64,000 nt of DNA from Rosa chinensis (taxonomy: Eukaryota > Streptophyta > Magnoliopsida > Rosales > Rosaceae). This document shows positions 1-16,419 of this stretch, in pieces. The notes beneath the pieces are model-generated. The model did no database searches, was not told the origin of the DNA, and was given only the letters and a program-made list of their open reading frames with translations. The first letter of the stretch is position 1; each line of letters begins with the position of its first letter. The translations under genes and the position numbers were made by a program. The stretch spans positions 52,357,897 to 52,421,896 of the forward strand of contig NC_037088.1 of assembly GCF_002994745.2 (NCBI RefSeq), written 5' to 3'.

Positions 1-457
1 GAATCATGTCTAACCGTTTGATTTATGACTGCTTGATCAATTTCTGTGTTATGACCTGTTGGAGAGGAAAGATCCCACATTAGAAAAGTGACAAATAAAA
101 TATAACTTATAGGTGGGTGGATCTCACCCAATTGTACCGAGGCCTTTTGTGATTAAAACCCAACACCTATCGGGTGGTTAAGTTGGGACAATATCGATAC
201 AATGGTGGGTCATGGGCCACGCTTGTCGCTGTTTAACATGGTATCAAAGCGGGTCGCTCTTCAATACGTCGTCATCATGGACCCAGATATGGGTTCATTC
301 ATTAATTGATTGGTGTTAAATTGGCCATCGGAAGTTTCCGATTGGATTATTGCCAAGTGTCCGATGTGGGCCTTGGATTGTTATGTGATTGGTCAAGTCT
401 CTAATGTGGGACTTGTGACCCGATTTCCAATGTGGAATCGAGTTTGTCAATTAATTC

Positions 458-489
458 CACGTGCATACCTAGCTCTAGGTATGCACGTG
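458..489. repeat. Perfect 15-bp inverted repeat before the TRIM polypurine tract (first unit)
   Basis: Arms CACGTGCATACCTAG (458-472) and its exact complement (475-489) are separated by two bases. They sit directly before the G-run that abuts LTR 2. The same hairpin recurs unchanged 441 bp later. Confidence 0.9.
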
Positions 490-898
490 AGGGGGTGTGT
501 TAGAGAGGAAAGATCTCACATTGGAAAAATGACAAATAAAATATAACTTATAAGTTGGTGAATTTCACCCAATTGTACCGAGGCCTTTTGTGGTTAAAAC
601 TCAACACCTATCGGGTGGTTAAGTTGGGACAATATTGGTACAATGGTGGGCCACTGGTCACGCTTGTCGCTGTTTAACATGGTATCAAAGCGGGTCGCTC
701 TTCAATACGTCGTCATCATGGACCCGGATATGGGTTCATTCATTAATTGATTGGTGTTAAATTGGCCATCGGAAGTTTCCGATTGGATTATTGCCAAGTG
801 TCCGATGTGGGCCTTGGATTGTTATGTGATTGGTCAAGTCTCTAATGTGGGACTTGTGACCCGATTTCCAACGTGGAATCGGGTTTGTCAATTAATTC

Positions 899-930
899 CA
901 CGTGCATACCTAGCTCTAGGTATGCACGTG
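899..930. repeat. Perfect 15-bp inverted repeat (second TRIM unit)
   Basis: This is an exact copy of the 458-489 hairpin one 441-bp period downstream, again directly before the G-run adjoining an LTR. Confidence 0.9.
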
Positions 931-1120
931 AGGGGGCGTGTTGGAGAGGAAAGATCCCACATTGAAAAAGTGACAAATAAAATATAACTTATAAGTGGGT
1001 GGATCTCACCCACTTGTATCGAGGCCTTTTGTGATTAAAACCCAACACCTATCGGGTGGTTAAGTTGGGACAATATCGGTATAATGGTGGGCCACGGGTC
1101 ACGCTTGTCGCTGTTTAACA

Positions 1121-2027
1121 TGACCCATTTGATTCATGATTAAAGTTCTGGAAATTTATTTTGGGCATTTTTTAGGTTTGCATGCAAAAAATAACAAAAA
1201 AAAAAGGAATGGAGGTGTAGTTAGTGAAATTATACCTCTAAGAGTATTTTATTTTTTTGTATGTGAATAATATAACTAAGGTTATTTGAGGAATTCAAAA
1301 GGAGCTATAGTGAGCAAATATTTGTACTTAAAAGCACAAAGGAGGTGGAAAGAGTATGAGATGTCAAATGCGCAAATTTGGAGGTCTCAATAGAAACTCT
1401 CTGGATTAAATGATTGTGGTCATATAATTTTATACATATTTATCATACTTATTTGTATTTATGAGAGAACTTTTTGTTGAGCTGTTAATGTCTTCACGAT
1501 TGACTGTTGTAAATTTGAGAGCTGCCGAGCTGGTATGACCATAGTTTATCGACTGTATCAATTACTAAGAAAAGAAGATGAATTATGTACGTTTAGGAGG
1601 CGGTGATGGAAAATTGAACATCTTTGCCATGCATTGCAATCAATATAAAGTTGTTCGGACAATCACAAGAGGCAAACTTAAATTATCACGGTGAGCATAA
1701 ACCTAAAAGACTTTTTGTTAATATTATTGACATGTTTACTCAGAATGTTATGATGGCATGTTTTATGCATATAATCAATGTTAGGAATTTTTCAACCGTT
1801 TAATTTGATGGAAGCTAAATTTATTAGTTGAAAAATTCATAACATCAACTACATTGCTTTTACAATGGATGTGTTATTTATGTTTAAAATTATTAAACTA
1901 TGATTGTGTTTTAATATGTCTTATAGACGTTAAGATTCAAATCTAAGGAAAGCGTATTAAATCATAAGACTACAAGACTACAAAATTATTTTGCATTTTA
2001 AAAGTTCATGTGTATTCAACTCGAGAG
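1121..2027. other. AT-rich intergenic DNA, no gene seen
   Basis: No long reading frame or recognisable element was found apart from the 3' copy of the TRIM target duplication. Composition is AT-rich with short homopolymers. Confidence 0.6.
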
Positions 2028-2191
2028 ATTATTCAAAGCATCGCCGTGCACTTGCACCAACATAAATGAATTGTTAGATTGCATTAAATACATTTTTTGT
2101 TTATTAAAAATAAAGTTGATAATAAATATCAAGGGTTGAGATTATTTTATAAGGGTTGAGTCACTTACACCGTCGGTGCATAGAATAATAC
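2028..2191. mobile_element. Short MITE-like element, copy 1
   Basis: About 164 bp bounded by imperfect inverted ends built on ATTATTC ... GAATAAT, with GCACC/GGTGC boxes inside. The same unit occurs in opposite orientation at 52727-52889, including the shared core AAGGGTTGAG. It has no coding capacity. Two independent copies in one window support a mobile family; the superfamily is unassigned because no clean target duplication is visible. Confidence 0.6.
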
Positions 2192-4489
2192 TCATGAGTA
2201 CTTATGTAGGATATGAAAGAGTATTTTCAAATCTTATTGCATTCAATTAAGATTTCAAATATCTATCCAAATCTGACGCTATTCAAAAGTTGATTTGGTG
2301 GTATCCAAAAGTTTAATGTTTTTTAAATATTCAATAAAATTCTTATTAGCCTACAATCAGAGCATGTATACGATCAAATTTTTGTTTTCAAAAAAAAATA
2401 GAAAAGTGGGTAGTTATTGCAAAAAAAAAAAATTAGTAGTAGTTATTGCAGAGAGAAAATAGTGAGAGAGAAAAGTGGAGATTATGGAATTTTTTTATTT
2501 ATTTAATTTTCTTAATAAAAATTTATTTTATAATTCTCCTATTTATCCTTGTAATTTAATTTATTCTCAAAGTTTTTTAATCTTTTAGGGTTAAATCTGT
2601 CAAAATTTTCAGTTTTGACTAACAAAGCCTCTATATAGATTATGGAGGATTTAGAGTGTCGGTTATAAATACCAAAACTCATAGAGAAGTTCACTCACCC
2701 TCAAAGAGATTTTGACATTCTTTCTTATTTAGAAGAGAGGAGATTTCAATTGAGACGAACAAAACTTTTTCTATTATCTTACCAACCAAGGTACTTTCTA
2801 ATTTTTTTTTTTTTTGTAAACTTGTGTATTCAACTTATTGATAAAATGGGAGTTGAAATGTATCCTACATAGCCATCGTGTGATAGGATATAGAGCTTTG
2901 CAAATCTTGACTTCAACAAGGTTTGAATCGTTTGAGATCTTTCATAGTAAAGTTCCATATTTCTGGCAATTACTAACAACACTTCCATTGTAAAAACATT
3001 TTTTAAATAAAAAATGTTGTTTATTTTTCACTCTATTTTAAAGGTTTGAGCTTTGAGTAAAACGGTTTAAGAAGTAAAGAGGAAAAATCCCTGTAAGTAG
3101 GCACAATGATGAAAGGAACATCAAGTTCTAGTTAAAGGGTTTACTAAGAATGATTACTATTTTAAGTTGTGGTTTTGAAATTAACAGTGTTTTGGGTTTT
3201 TTTTGTCTGGTTTTGGTTTTTTCTTGATATCATCATAAAAAAAGAAGAAAATGGAAGCATAGTCTTTGATTCCCTCTGTTCTCTTCTCTACGGCTAATGC
3301 GTACGGCCACAGTTCACAATTTGGTTTTTTTTTTCTTTCAAATAACAAGTCAAACTGGAGGGTCCAAATCGTAAATAACCATTAGCCACGAATCCACGAT
3401 GTCATATTCTTAACCGCACCATGGCCTCAGTTCAAAATATAACCTGAAGCTTTGAGCGACCACATAAGAAGAATTTGAAAAGCAAAAGATCCCAAAATTC
3501 TTCCATTAAAGCGAAAGAGAGCAACAGTTGCTGACCGGTGCACTCATCAGACCCATAAATTCCTTATAGTTTCTTTGACAAGTTTTTTTGTGTTACTTTG
3601 GACTTTGCATTGCTTTGTTTCCAAGCCAGCCTAGCTATTGCTGTGTCCTCATTTCCTCTCCATGTTCTTGGTTGAACTTCAAAGGGTCAGTGCCTTTTCA
3701 CTTCAGAAATGTTTTGAAGAGTTTTTGTTTTTTTTTGTTTTTTTTGTTCTAGGTGTTGATGATAATTGACATGTTTTGTTTTATTTTGTATGATAGTTCT
3801 TTATTGCAGTGTGAAGATGTGTCATTTAGTTGAGGTTGAGTTTGTGTTTGCTTAATTTGATTGGAGACTCTGTATGTGGCTCAGTTTTACTTCCAAGTTC
3901 TCTGCTTGATTTGTTTGCAGACTAGTCCTGTTCTCTCTCTCTCTCTCTCTCTCATGGTATGAAGCTACCTCTGGTTGATTGAGTTGAAGAATTAGTGAAA
4001 AGAAGACATTTTTTTGGCTTGCAGAGGAGAGTAAAGTTCAGTTCAATTTCTTTGAACAGTAAGACTTTATTATTATTATTTTTATTTTTATGATGAGATT
4101 TTTTTTCTTGTATCAGATTTTTGACATTATGGTTTACAGCTTATTACATTGCTTTTCCACTTTTGAATTATCACTTCCTATTTCCTAATCTGAGGATTTA
4201 TGGTTCATGCTCTTCTTTTAGTTTATTAATTTTTTTGGCCAAGGTGTCTGCTGAAGTTTCTACATGTTCTTGGATAGTTCTGTAGGTATCTGAGATGCGT
4301 TTAAGAGTTTTTAACTTATAATTTTGGTTGAAATTGGGACTCCAGCTTTTATATTTATTTTTATGGTTCGTGCTGTTCTGAAATTTCTTACATGTTTTGG
4401 TTAATACTGTAGGAACCTGACATGGTATTCAGAGAATTTTAATTGAGCTTTCATTTTGGGTGCAATTCGAACTCAGAAATTAAGTACCA
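2192..4489 (+). promoter_or_regulatory. Upstream region and probable 5' UTR of the Ca2+-ATPase gene
   Basis: No protein-coding frame of note. It holds poly-T runs, a CT microsatellite at about 3932-3952, and T-rich stretches typical of plant 5' UTR introns before the ATG at 4490. I cannot fix a transcription start; a TATAAAT stretch near 2665 is a weak candidate. One or more 5' UTR introns are likely but unproven. Confidence 0.35.
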
Positions 4490-8214
<3,725 letters not shown>

Positions 8215-9261
8215 TAAAATCTCAGGTTATGATCAGAGTGAAACCAGACATACTGGATATGATAGAAGTAAAGCATATTGTAGTTAATTAGATTTCTCTG
8301 GTAGCTAATTTTATTTATTTCCAAAACTACAGTTTGTTTTATGTATAAGGAAAATCACTAATCAGATTTGTTCATCAATTAAAATATAATTGAAGGCTTG
8401 TTTTACTGTCTATTACTGAGTCATCAAGTCAAATTCTGCCTTTTTTTTGGATAATAAATTTTGCCTTGTTTTTGCTATGGTATATAATGCATGAATTGGA
8501 TTTGATGACCCTTTGCAAAGTAGTAACCTGTGAATTTCTATACATATAGAAGATTTTCAAGCCACTAGTGTTTCTTACCAATCCACATACATACATTGAT
8601 ACATAGAACATACATATTGACCAAAACGGTTTTCAGGAGCTGCTTTAATGAAACATGGGCATAAATTGCATAGACCACGTAGTAATATGAATGGAATTTG
8701 AATGACACTAATACCTGAGAAGTTGATATGGTTCTTTTAACTGCTTTTCCTACATATACACAAGAAAGAATCAACGCCTAATAGTAGAAAAGAATTTAGT
8801 GATGTCGGAAAAATGATCTCCACTTCCTTACCAGAGTTTAACAGTGGTGGTTTACACTGATTTTTCTTCTGCTTGCACCAACAATCAAATCAAGCTTCAA
8901 ATATACAAACAGAAATGAACGTCCTGCACCACCTCGTGTGAGTCACAATCAAGCTCCCTACAGTGGGAATCCTACTTGTCGTACAGCTCACTTTCTATCT
9001 AAGACCAGTAGAACTAGAATTGTCAAATGTGGTACTTGAAGCTGCAACTCCATGTCAAGACAAACTGAATTTCGTCCCCAGATTAATGTCAAGAAAACCA
9101 GATACTTTCTAGCTCTCACAGAAATGTGAAGAGCTCCCATGTTTAGTTCCCCCCACAAGTTCTCATGTAGATATAAGATATTAGTCAAGTTGAAGCATCA
9201 AAGTGAGTTTATGCTTGATCTTTCAATCACTGAACACGTGCAGGTGAATCAAGAAGTTCCT
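8215..9261. other. Intergenic space between two convergent genes (3' UTRs)
   Basis: The stop codons of the Ca2+-ATPase (+) and the U-box gene (-) face each other across about 1 kb. The stretch is AT-rich and holds no convincing frame; it should contain both 3' UTRs and polyadenylation sites. Confidence 0.6.
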
Positions 9262-12200
9262 TTAAAAATAAGAAGACTGATCATGAAGCACGTTCAAGTG
9301 AGCAAGTATTCTCGCTGCCATAGATTTCATACTACCAGTTCCACGCTGAGTTAAGTCAACCAAAGGCATCTGAGCTGAGGCTCCAAACTTCTGTTTAAAC
9401 TCCAGCAGCCGGAACATTCTCTCTAGAGCATGTAGAGCCTTCTCCTGCAAACTAGGGGAGGGTTGAACAAGAAGTTTAATTATAGGTGGTATGGCATCTG
9501 CATCTGTAAGCACCTTACTACCATTCTGCAGTCTCTCACCTTCAATTAAAGTTACTAAAGCATCTAAAGAAGCCTCGCAAGCTTCAGGATCAGGTTCCCC
9601 AAGCATCCGGACTAGCGGTCTCACTGCATCAGCCTCCACGAGGCAAAATGATGAAACAATGCCACAGATTCCTCCATGAACAGGGCACCCAGTTTCTGGT
9701 GGGGGTGAGAAGCACCATAGCCCTCTGCGCTTAGGTAATGACCTGGTTAACCTGGGCGAACTCTGTGAAAATCGAGAAAGAGATAAGGCTGCACGTGTTT
9801 TAGTCAAGGAGGTTCCAGACTCCAGCAACTGTACAAACAAGGGTATAATGCCAGCTTCAGCTGCACTTCGTTGCCATTCCAAGTTTGATGGAACAGTGAA
9901 ACGGCAAATGGCTCCAACAGCATTCTCTATCACCTGATTTTGATGGGGACCATTCTGCTTGCCGTTCCGGAGGAAATTGAGTATGACAGGTAGTACCCCA
10001 GCATTGACAAACCACTCTGTGATCTGGGGAATTTCTGGAAGATTAGAGATAACACCCATTGCAGAAGCAATCTCGTCTTCATCACTAGAAGATTTGATAA
10101 TCTTGACCATAGTCTCAATGCACTTCTGACCCACATGCTCCTTTATGCTGATGGCTTCACTGCCACCTTCTATTAAGCATGAGAGCAGCTTTACTGCATT
10201 TGCTCGTAGATTTGGGTTATCATGCTCCATCAATTGAGTCAATACTTGCACAGCTGAGGACTGTAAACGTAACTAAATCAGTGCAAGATTATATAATGAT
10301 TACATAGAAGAAGCTGAGCAAATCAAATTAGCATCATGTAACACTATCATTATACCAAGTAATGAAATGATTGAAATGCGGAACTAGGAATCAAATACTT
10401 CGATAAGAAATTAATTCAGACATGTCCTCACTTCATAATGTATCTGTATCAGGGGTGAAAAGAACCATGAACATGGTAAAGCCATAATGGGATGAAAGAA
10501 TATTCCAAGTGATGCCGATGTTACAAGCGGACAAGCACATCTGAATTCACATATTTCACAATTGGGATTATGGTAAGTTTAAGTTATTTTAGTCAACAAT
10601 TTTCACTTTGCACGAATTCCCAAGGTCTTATCAAACTAGCCACCCATGATCATCTCACTTATTCAAACGTCTGGATCCCATTAACATTATACTAGTAATT
10701 TAAGTCAGCAGGTAACATACTTTTATTAAAATGAAAACGTATTCACCAATAAAAGACACACCTCTATCAACTTGGTCTTGATGTTTATAGCAGAGGAGGA
10801 TTGACACAAAGTGTGGAAGGTGAGAATGATGCTGTCCTGTACATCAGGCCCCGTTAGGTTAATCAAATACAAAAGCTTGGAAATATCTTCATCCGATTCC
10901 AGAAGAGAAGCAGGTGCCTGGCTGGATTCTTGAAACACCACTGACCTGGCTAGGTGCATGAGTGTGGCCGCTGAATGCGCACGCAAACTTGACGTTGATG
11001 AGCTATGATCAAAAAGAAGGTCAAGTAATGGGCGTTCTGCACCTGCTCTAATCATCTGCAGACCATTTTTAGGTAAGCTAGAGAGGTTTCTAAGAGCTCT
11101 AACAGCCCCCATTTTAATCGGAACGTCACCATGTGAAACCATATCAAGAAGTGGACCCAGTACTCCCCCTTTAAGCAAAGACTCTTTATTGTGGTCAGTC
11201 AACTCCATCTCTGCCAAATTTGATGCCATGACCACTTTTACATCTTCTGGTCCTGAATTAAAAGTGACAAAGTTGTAGAAAAAAATTAACATGAGATGAA
11301 GCCTTGCACCACATAGATAGTAGCAAACATACAAAATGAAAGCTGCATTGCATGCCAAGGCTAATTATTATTATTTTTCCAAATTATAAACATACAACAA
11401 CAAATTCAAGCTTTGATAAACCATTCTAAGATATCTACAGCATATCATTGAGTTTAACATAATCACATGCAAGGAACTATTAAATGAGATAGTAATGAAA
11501 TACAATTTCATGAGTAAAAAGTTGGATCACTGATGAATTAATTGTACTTCTATTTCTCACGCTGTGAGATCAGGTTACTTGTAGGGTTATTTTAATTTGC
11601 AATACTTTAAACTGATTCTTCCTTACAAGCTATTTTATAAGGAATTAAGATGGAAGAATATGAAAAGAACCTGTAGAAAGACGCTGTAGCAAATGTTTAA
11701 AATAATTTGCCTTTGCCATTTGTATAACATTTTGGTCTGAGAATGACAGATTCTCCAACAGCTCTCGTGCGTCTCTGGCAGCTTGATTATCATCACTGTT
11801 GGACATGGTAACTAATAGGAGTATGGAACCTTGAACCTTCCCAATTTTGTCTCTTATCAAATTATACTTTGACAATTCCAATAGTAATGCCACTGCTAGC
11901 TTCCTTTCCTCGACACGGCGCCCAAGTGACCGAACAATAAGTTCAATGCCATTATCAGCTCTGGCAGTTCTTTCCTGCAACATTAATATCAGGTTATAGA
12001 TAATTTAAAGAAGTAGAAAATAGAGGAAATCAGATGTATTTTTAGCTAAATATAAACCTCCTATTTTTCTTTATCATTTGTGTAGGCAAAAATGAAGATG
12101 TTCAGAAAAAGAAAAACACAGCACAAGGCTCATTCTATGCACACAATTCTGTTAATCAAAGTATTACCTTGGCATCATCACTGTCCTTCACCAAAATGAA

Positions 12201-13403
12201 AAGGTTGACAAGAACTTGATTCCTTATCTCAGGTTTTCTTACACCAAGAAGTTGAAGGAGAATAGGTATATAGTCCTCCAATAAGACCCATTCCTGATGT
12301 AGGTCTCTTTGTTTACAGAGATCTAGTAGTTCTTTAAGGCAATGGAGCACTTCCTCCTCGTCTTCAGACTTGAGTTTTGATTTCATGGAAGCAATCATAA
12401 TCATGGTATTTCTATCCTTCCATTCTTCTATTGATTGCCGCAGAGTTTTATTTGGCCGTAAAATTGATGTGTCTAAAGAAGTCCTGGTCAGCGGACACAA
12501 ACTATTCCCATCAGCTAACCACTTTTCTATAGCAGTCCTCTCAAATGTTTGTCCAGAAGAAGTTTCCACAGGGTCCACCATAACATCCCCAGTGATTGGG
12601 CAATGAAATGACTGAAGTGGTTCCAATGGTTGACTGCCCAACGATCTTCGCTTAGTGAAATATTTCCTTTCTTTCTCCTCAGGAGATGAAGCTGCATCAG
12701 CTCTTTCTAATAAAGCAATTATTTGTTCCATCTGTATAGCTTCTGCCTGGTCTTTCCTTAGCCGAGCATTTTCTATCTCACTTCTGAATTCCTCTAATTC
12801 CTTCTTCAATGCTGACCTCTCAGTTGAGATTCCAACTGCCTCTGCTATGAGAACCAACAAACTATTGGCATAAGAACGATCCATATTCCTCTCCTGGATT
12901 CCAGTCTCAATTTTGTTCAGAATCTCTTCTTCTGCTATAGCTGCCCTGAACTCAGCTCCAAGCATATTGTCACGAACCTTACCAATTTCTTCAACTATGC
13001 CAGACGAAAGATCTAGAGAGGTCAGGGGAAGAAGACCTAGAGCACGACTGATCTCTCCCATAGTATTCTGTAGGTGGTTAACTATTGTTCGGCAATTCAT
13101 TAAGAGATACATTTTGTTTCTCTTGCTGCACTCGATAGTCATTGTCTTCGCAGATCTTATTTCTCGGTTAAGGATCTCCAGAACATTGTTTAAGCTCTCA
13201 GAATGCGAAACTGTTTTCTTATTCAACTCTCTTAAGATGGGGACAATCCTTTCCAAATAAGTTGCAAGTTCCTTAAAAGTGTCCTTCTTAACAAGGACGT
13301 CCCTGGAAGCAACTACGGTTTCGAAAATGGCCTCTACCATTTGAGAAATGACTTCTGAAGCTGGAGCAGATGCAACACTTGTAGCCAAGTCTAGGGCCAA
13401 CAT
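9262..13403 (-). CDS. U-box / armadillo-repeat E3 ubiquitin ligase (plant PUB, 4 coding exons)
   Basis: Predicted plant U-box ubiquitin ligase of the long PUB42/43/44-like group. It would pass ubiquitin from an E2 to substrates held by its ARM repeats. Exons on the minus strand: 13403-12168, 11974-11671, 11252-10762, 10260-9262, giving 3030 nt and 1009 aa with phases that agree. The N-terminal 250 residues are helical with a charged coiled-coil stretch (about 195-235). The U-box lies at about 265-338 (FHCPITGDVMVDPV, GQTFER, CPLT), and the rest is a run of ARM-like repeats (for example GVLGPLLDMVSHGD, IPPIIKLLVQP). The ATG at 13403 follows a likely 3' splice site at 13412-13414, so the 5' UTR is probably split. 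Substrate and exact Arabidopsis counterpart are not identifiable here. No lesions seen. Confidence 0.9.
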
Positions 13404-14810
13404 TTTGCAACCTGCTATAACTAGGAAGCAAGACCCTCATTTCCTATGTGAGTGCATAATTGACAAAAATTTGCAGAAGTGCTGTTGCCGGACAATAACC
13501 TGAAACTTTTGATCCACCATAGTTTTCACACCCAGAATATTATTTCTGGCATATGCCTGCATTCAGGTGCAATCTGGAATATTACAGCATTGCTTAGTCT
13601 TGGTAATACTCTAAATTTATCATATAAATTGAATGTATTTACTCGTAAAGAGATGGACCCAACTACCCATAAATTTGGAGAGCACTAGGCAGAAATGAAA
13701 AGCACACAACTTCAAAACAACATATGCTTTTTCTGTTCGGTTTTGAACTATGGAAGCAATGTCCCTAGTCCAATAACTACTCTCCGTTTTCCAGATATCA
13801 AAACAGCATGAAATCACTATTGAAACTGTCATTTTCTTCTCTACCCTTCAGTTCACTCAGTGACCAAAAGAAGGGTTGTTTTGCTTGGTTAATCAACAAG
13901 AAAAGACTGAAACTAAGCTCAGGCATCAAATTGTTCTGGACACAATCCAGTGGAGTTTCCTCGTTTTATACTAATAAGCGATAAGTACTGTAATTTACCC
14001 AAACTCTTCATTATTTCCCTACATTCCCTCAGGAGCCAAACAGAGTTCACAAAAGCTACATAACCATTCCAGAAAAACAGGGTCAACAAACCCAAGCTAA
14101 CAGACATCAAGCACTTCAAAGTTCAACCAAAGATTGAAAGCACAACTGAATCCTGGTCCTAGTTTAATAAACTGAAATCAAATGCTTTTACTTTTCAGCT
14201 TCTTTTTCAATTTCCAGCTCAAAATTTGCAATTTAGAACAACCCCATAAACATCTACCACACATGCCAGAAGGCAAGGACCCATCTAGTCAACTACAGAA
14301 GTCTTCACTAACTGAACAAGAGAAGGTTAAAGATACACACCTGAGAAAGAGTTCATGCCCATCAAACTTCACAACACCACCACTCTATTCAACCCAACTT
14401 TGGAGGAAGCTGGAATCAAATTTCCAGAGAAAACTGGCAATCAAGTCACCATATAGACCTTCAAAGAAAAACCCAGACAGAAAATTGAAAATAAATGACC
14501 AAAAAGAATTTCTTCTTGGGTTTTTGGGTGTTTCTGGAAGATTGTAGTCTGAAAAATAATCTGTATTTCAGTTTGTTGCCCTCTAAGTGGAAAGTGAAGA
14601 CTCCCTTCCTCTAATGTCTTGACCTTTTCTAAGAAAGTTTGGGTCTTTTGTGGTAAAACACCAACAATGCCAAAAAGAAAGGATATGATAGTGGTAAAAA
14701 GACACAACTTTGTTTCTGGGTCTCTTTGCTTTGATCTTGTGGAAGTCACTTGGTATCCAGCGAGGCCAGCAAACATGAACCGTTGACTGAAACACAACAA
14801 AACCAATGAG
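13404..14810 (-). promoter_or_regulatory. Probable 5' UTR exon, leader intron and promoter of the U-box gene
   Basis: On the minus strand a good 3' splice site (TATAGCAG) lies just before the ATG, and a good donor (CTCAG/GTGTGT) occurs at 14340. An untranslated first exon of about 14341-14800 with a leader intron of about 0.9 kb is therefore plausible. Frames in this stretch (for example 14441-14821) have no recognisable homology. Confidence 0.4.
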
Positions 14811-15504
14811 TCAAGGACCAATCTCTGTAACTAGTATTTTTTGATACGATCTTTGTAACTATGATAAGCAATTACTAAGTAGTAGATTAAACCCAAACTT
14901 GGACCCGTCACTACTACAATTAGTACAATCAATCACTACAATGCCATCCACCTTTGAAAAGTATGAAACTCGTTATATACACGTTATTTGAGGCCCCGTT
15001 GGCGTCTCAGACTCCAGTAGTCAATCATGTGTTTTTTCCACAGAGATTTGTATCGGGTTGTCAAAAGGTTTACGAAAATCATCGTTTGTGATTCTGAACT
15101 AGTTTTTACCAATAGAACTTGTAGTGGTGTCAATAATGGAATCCAATGTGTTCCACGGTTCTTCCACCCACCCATTTGATTTATACAGTTTATGGGGTGC
15201 ACCTGTTCGTTTTCTGTTTTAATATGGCCAATGGGGTCTAGCTGTTCGTTTAGGGGAAGAAGTGCCTCTTGAGTTTTCTAATAAAAAATATAAAAAAATC
15301 AAAAGAAATTTTCAGTTGAGCAACGGCCCTGATCGGCAGTCGGCACTAATAAGGCCGACTTTTGTCCCTGCTCGGCAGGTAAGTTTAAACTTTAAACCTT
15401 TGCTACACATAGATTTAGGTTGGGAAGTGAGTGTTTCATAATGTGGTATATGTAATGCATTTTTCATGTTCTTGCATCCTTTAAACAATTCTCACGGTTT
15501 TCTA
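14811..15504. other. Intergenic DNA, nothing recognised
   Basis: No domain-bearing frame, repeat or RNA gene was found in this stretch. Confidence 0.5.
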
Positions 15505-16240
15505 CAGGTTCCATGTCCGTACATCCGTTGAAGAAATCCATGTTTAGTTGTTCAAACTTGGCACAGTTATCATTTGTTTTCTCACATGCATTTCTTAACC
15601 TCCCAAGAGCTTTGGGGTTTCGACTCATCCAAATCACGCTTCGGATCCTCTCGAATTGTTCAACAGAAAAATTAAGTCACCATCCTGTTATCAAAGTCTT
15701 CGATCGCCTCCAAGATGAGTGTCTCCAGCTGTAGCCTTCACTTCAAGCACACCATCCCCTATGGTAATTAAGTAGCGACACATCTAAAGTTCCACCGCCC
15801 AAGTCAAATACCATCATGTTTCTTTTGCCAGAATTCATCCTGCCTTCTTGTCGAGTCCGTAAGCAATGGCTGTGGCAGTTGGTTCTCTGAGAATATGAAT
15901 ATCAATAACATTTAGGCCAGCAATGGCACCAGCTAGTGTTCTTCTTTCCTTGACTTTGTGAGTGATTGAAGCAATGGCACCAGCTAGCGTTCTCTTTTGC
16001 TTGACTTTGTGAGTGATATATTGAAGTAAGCTGGGAGGGTGATAACTACGTTCTTCACAGTTGAGCCAAGGAAGGCCCCAGCAATTAATCCCCCGCATCT
16101 TTACAAGAACCATGGATGAGATCTCTTCAGCAGAAAACTGTTTCTCTTGACCGTCGTGGGTAACCACAATCATTGGTGTGTCACAAAGACCTTCAATGAC
16201 CTTGGATGGCCAGAGTTTTAAATCGTTTTGAACAGTTTTA
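15505..16240 (-). pseudogene. Decayed HSP70 exon-2 fragment (copy A)
   Basis: Minus-strand remains of a cytosolic HSP70 second exon. Recognisable pieces in order are [57 protein letters not shown], a shifted [19 protein letters not shown] and [10 protein letters not shown]. It has several frameshifts, a deletion in the helical linker, and a tandem duplication of about 50 bp (15913-16017) repeating TLAGAIA. The start of the exon has lost its splice acceptor. It covers roughly the front half of the ATPase domain plus scraps of the next. Its first exon may be the copy at 22460-22676, about 6 kb upstream on the same strand, with nested transposons in the intervening space. It cannot encode a working chaperone. 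Confidence 0.85.
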
Positions 16241-16419
16241 TCACTGAATATAAAGTTTCAAACTTAGATTGATGTCTGATTAAGATAATCCAATAAGGAA
16301 AAAGAACAAGGGTGTATAGTGCAAAGGATATATTTAACAGTGTATAGTTTTCACCAAACTAATTTATTACTTCCAATGCCAAAAGTTTTAGCGACTCTCA
16401 TATTGCTAAAAGAAGAAGG

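Larger units (their letters stand above)
57..1120 (+). mobile_element. Tandem TRIM array: three LTRs sharing two internal segments
   Basis: Three near-identical 182-bp direct repeats lie at 57-238, 498-679 and 939-1120. Each opens with TGTT and closes with AACA. The first two are followed at once by TGGTATCAAAGC (239, 680), one mismatch from the usual plant initiator-tRNA-Met primer binding site. The internal segments (239-497, 680-938) end in a G-rich tract next to the following LTR. The whole array is flanked by one 5-bp direct repeat, TGACC (52-56 and 1121-1125). There is no gag or pol; the 78-codon frames inside lack an ATG start and match nothing I know. This is the anatomy of a terminal-repeat retrotransposon in miniature in the LTR-int-LTR-int-LTR state. 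It must be mobilised in trans. Confidence 0.88.

Noticed and set aside
310..987. Two 78-codon frames repeated 441 bp apart as possible small genes
   Set aside because: They start at TTG, not ATG, run across the TRIM interior into an LTR, and repeat only because the element is tandem.
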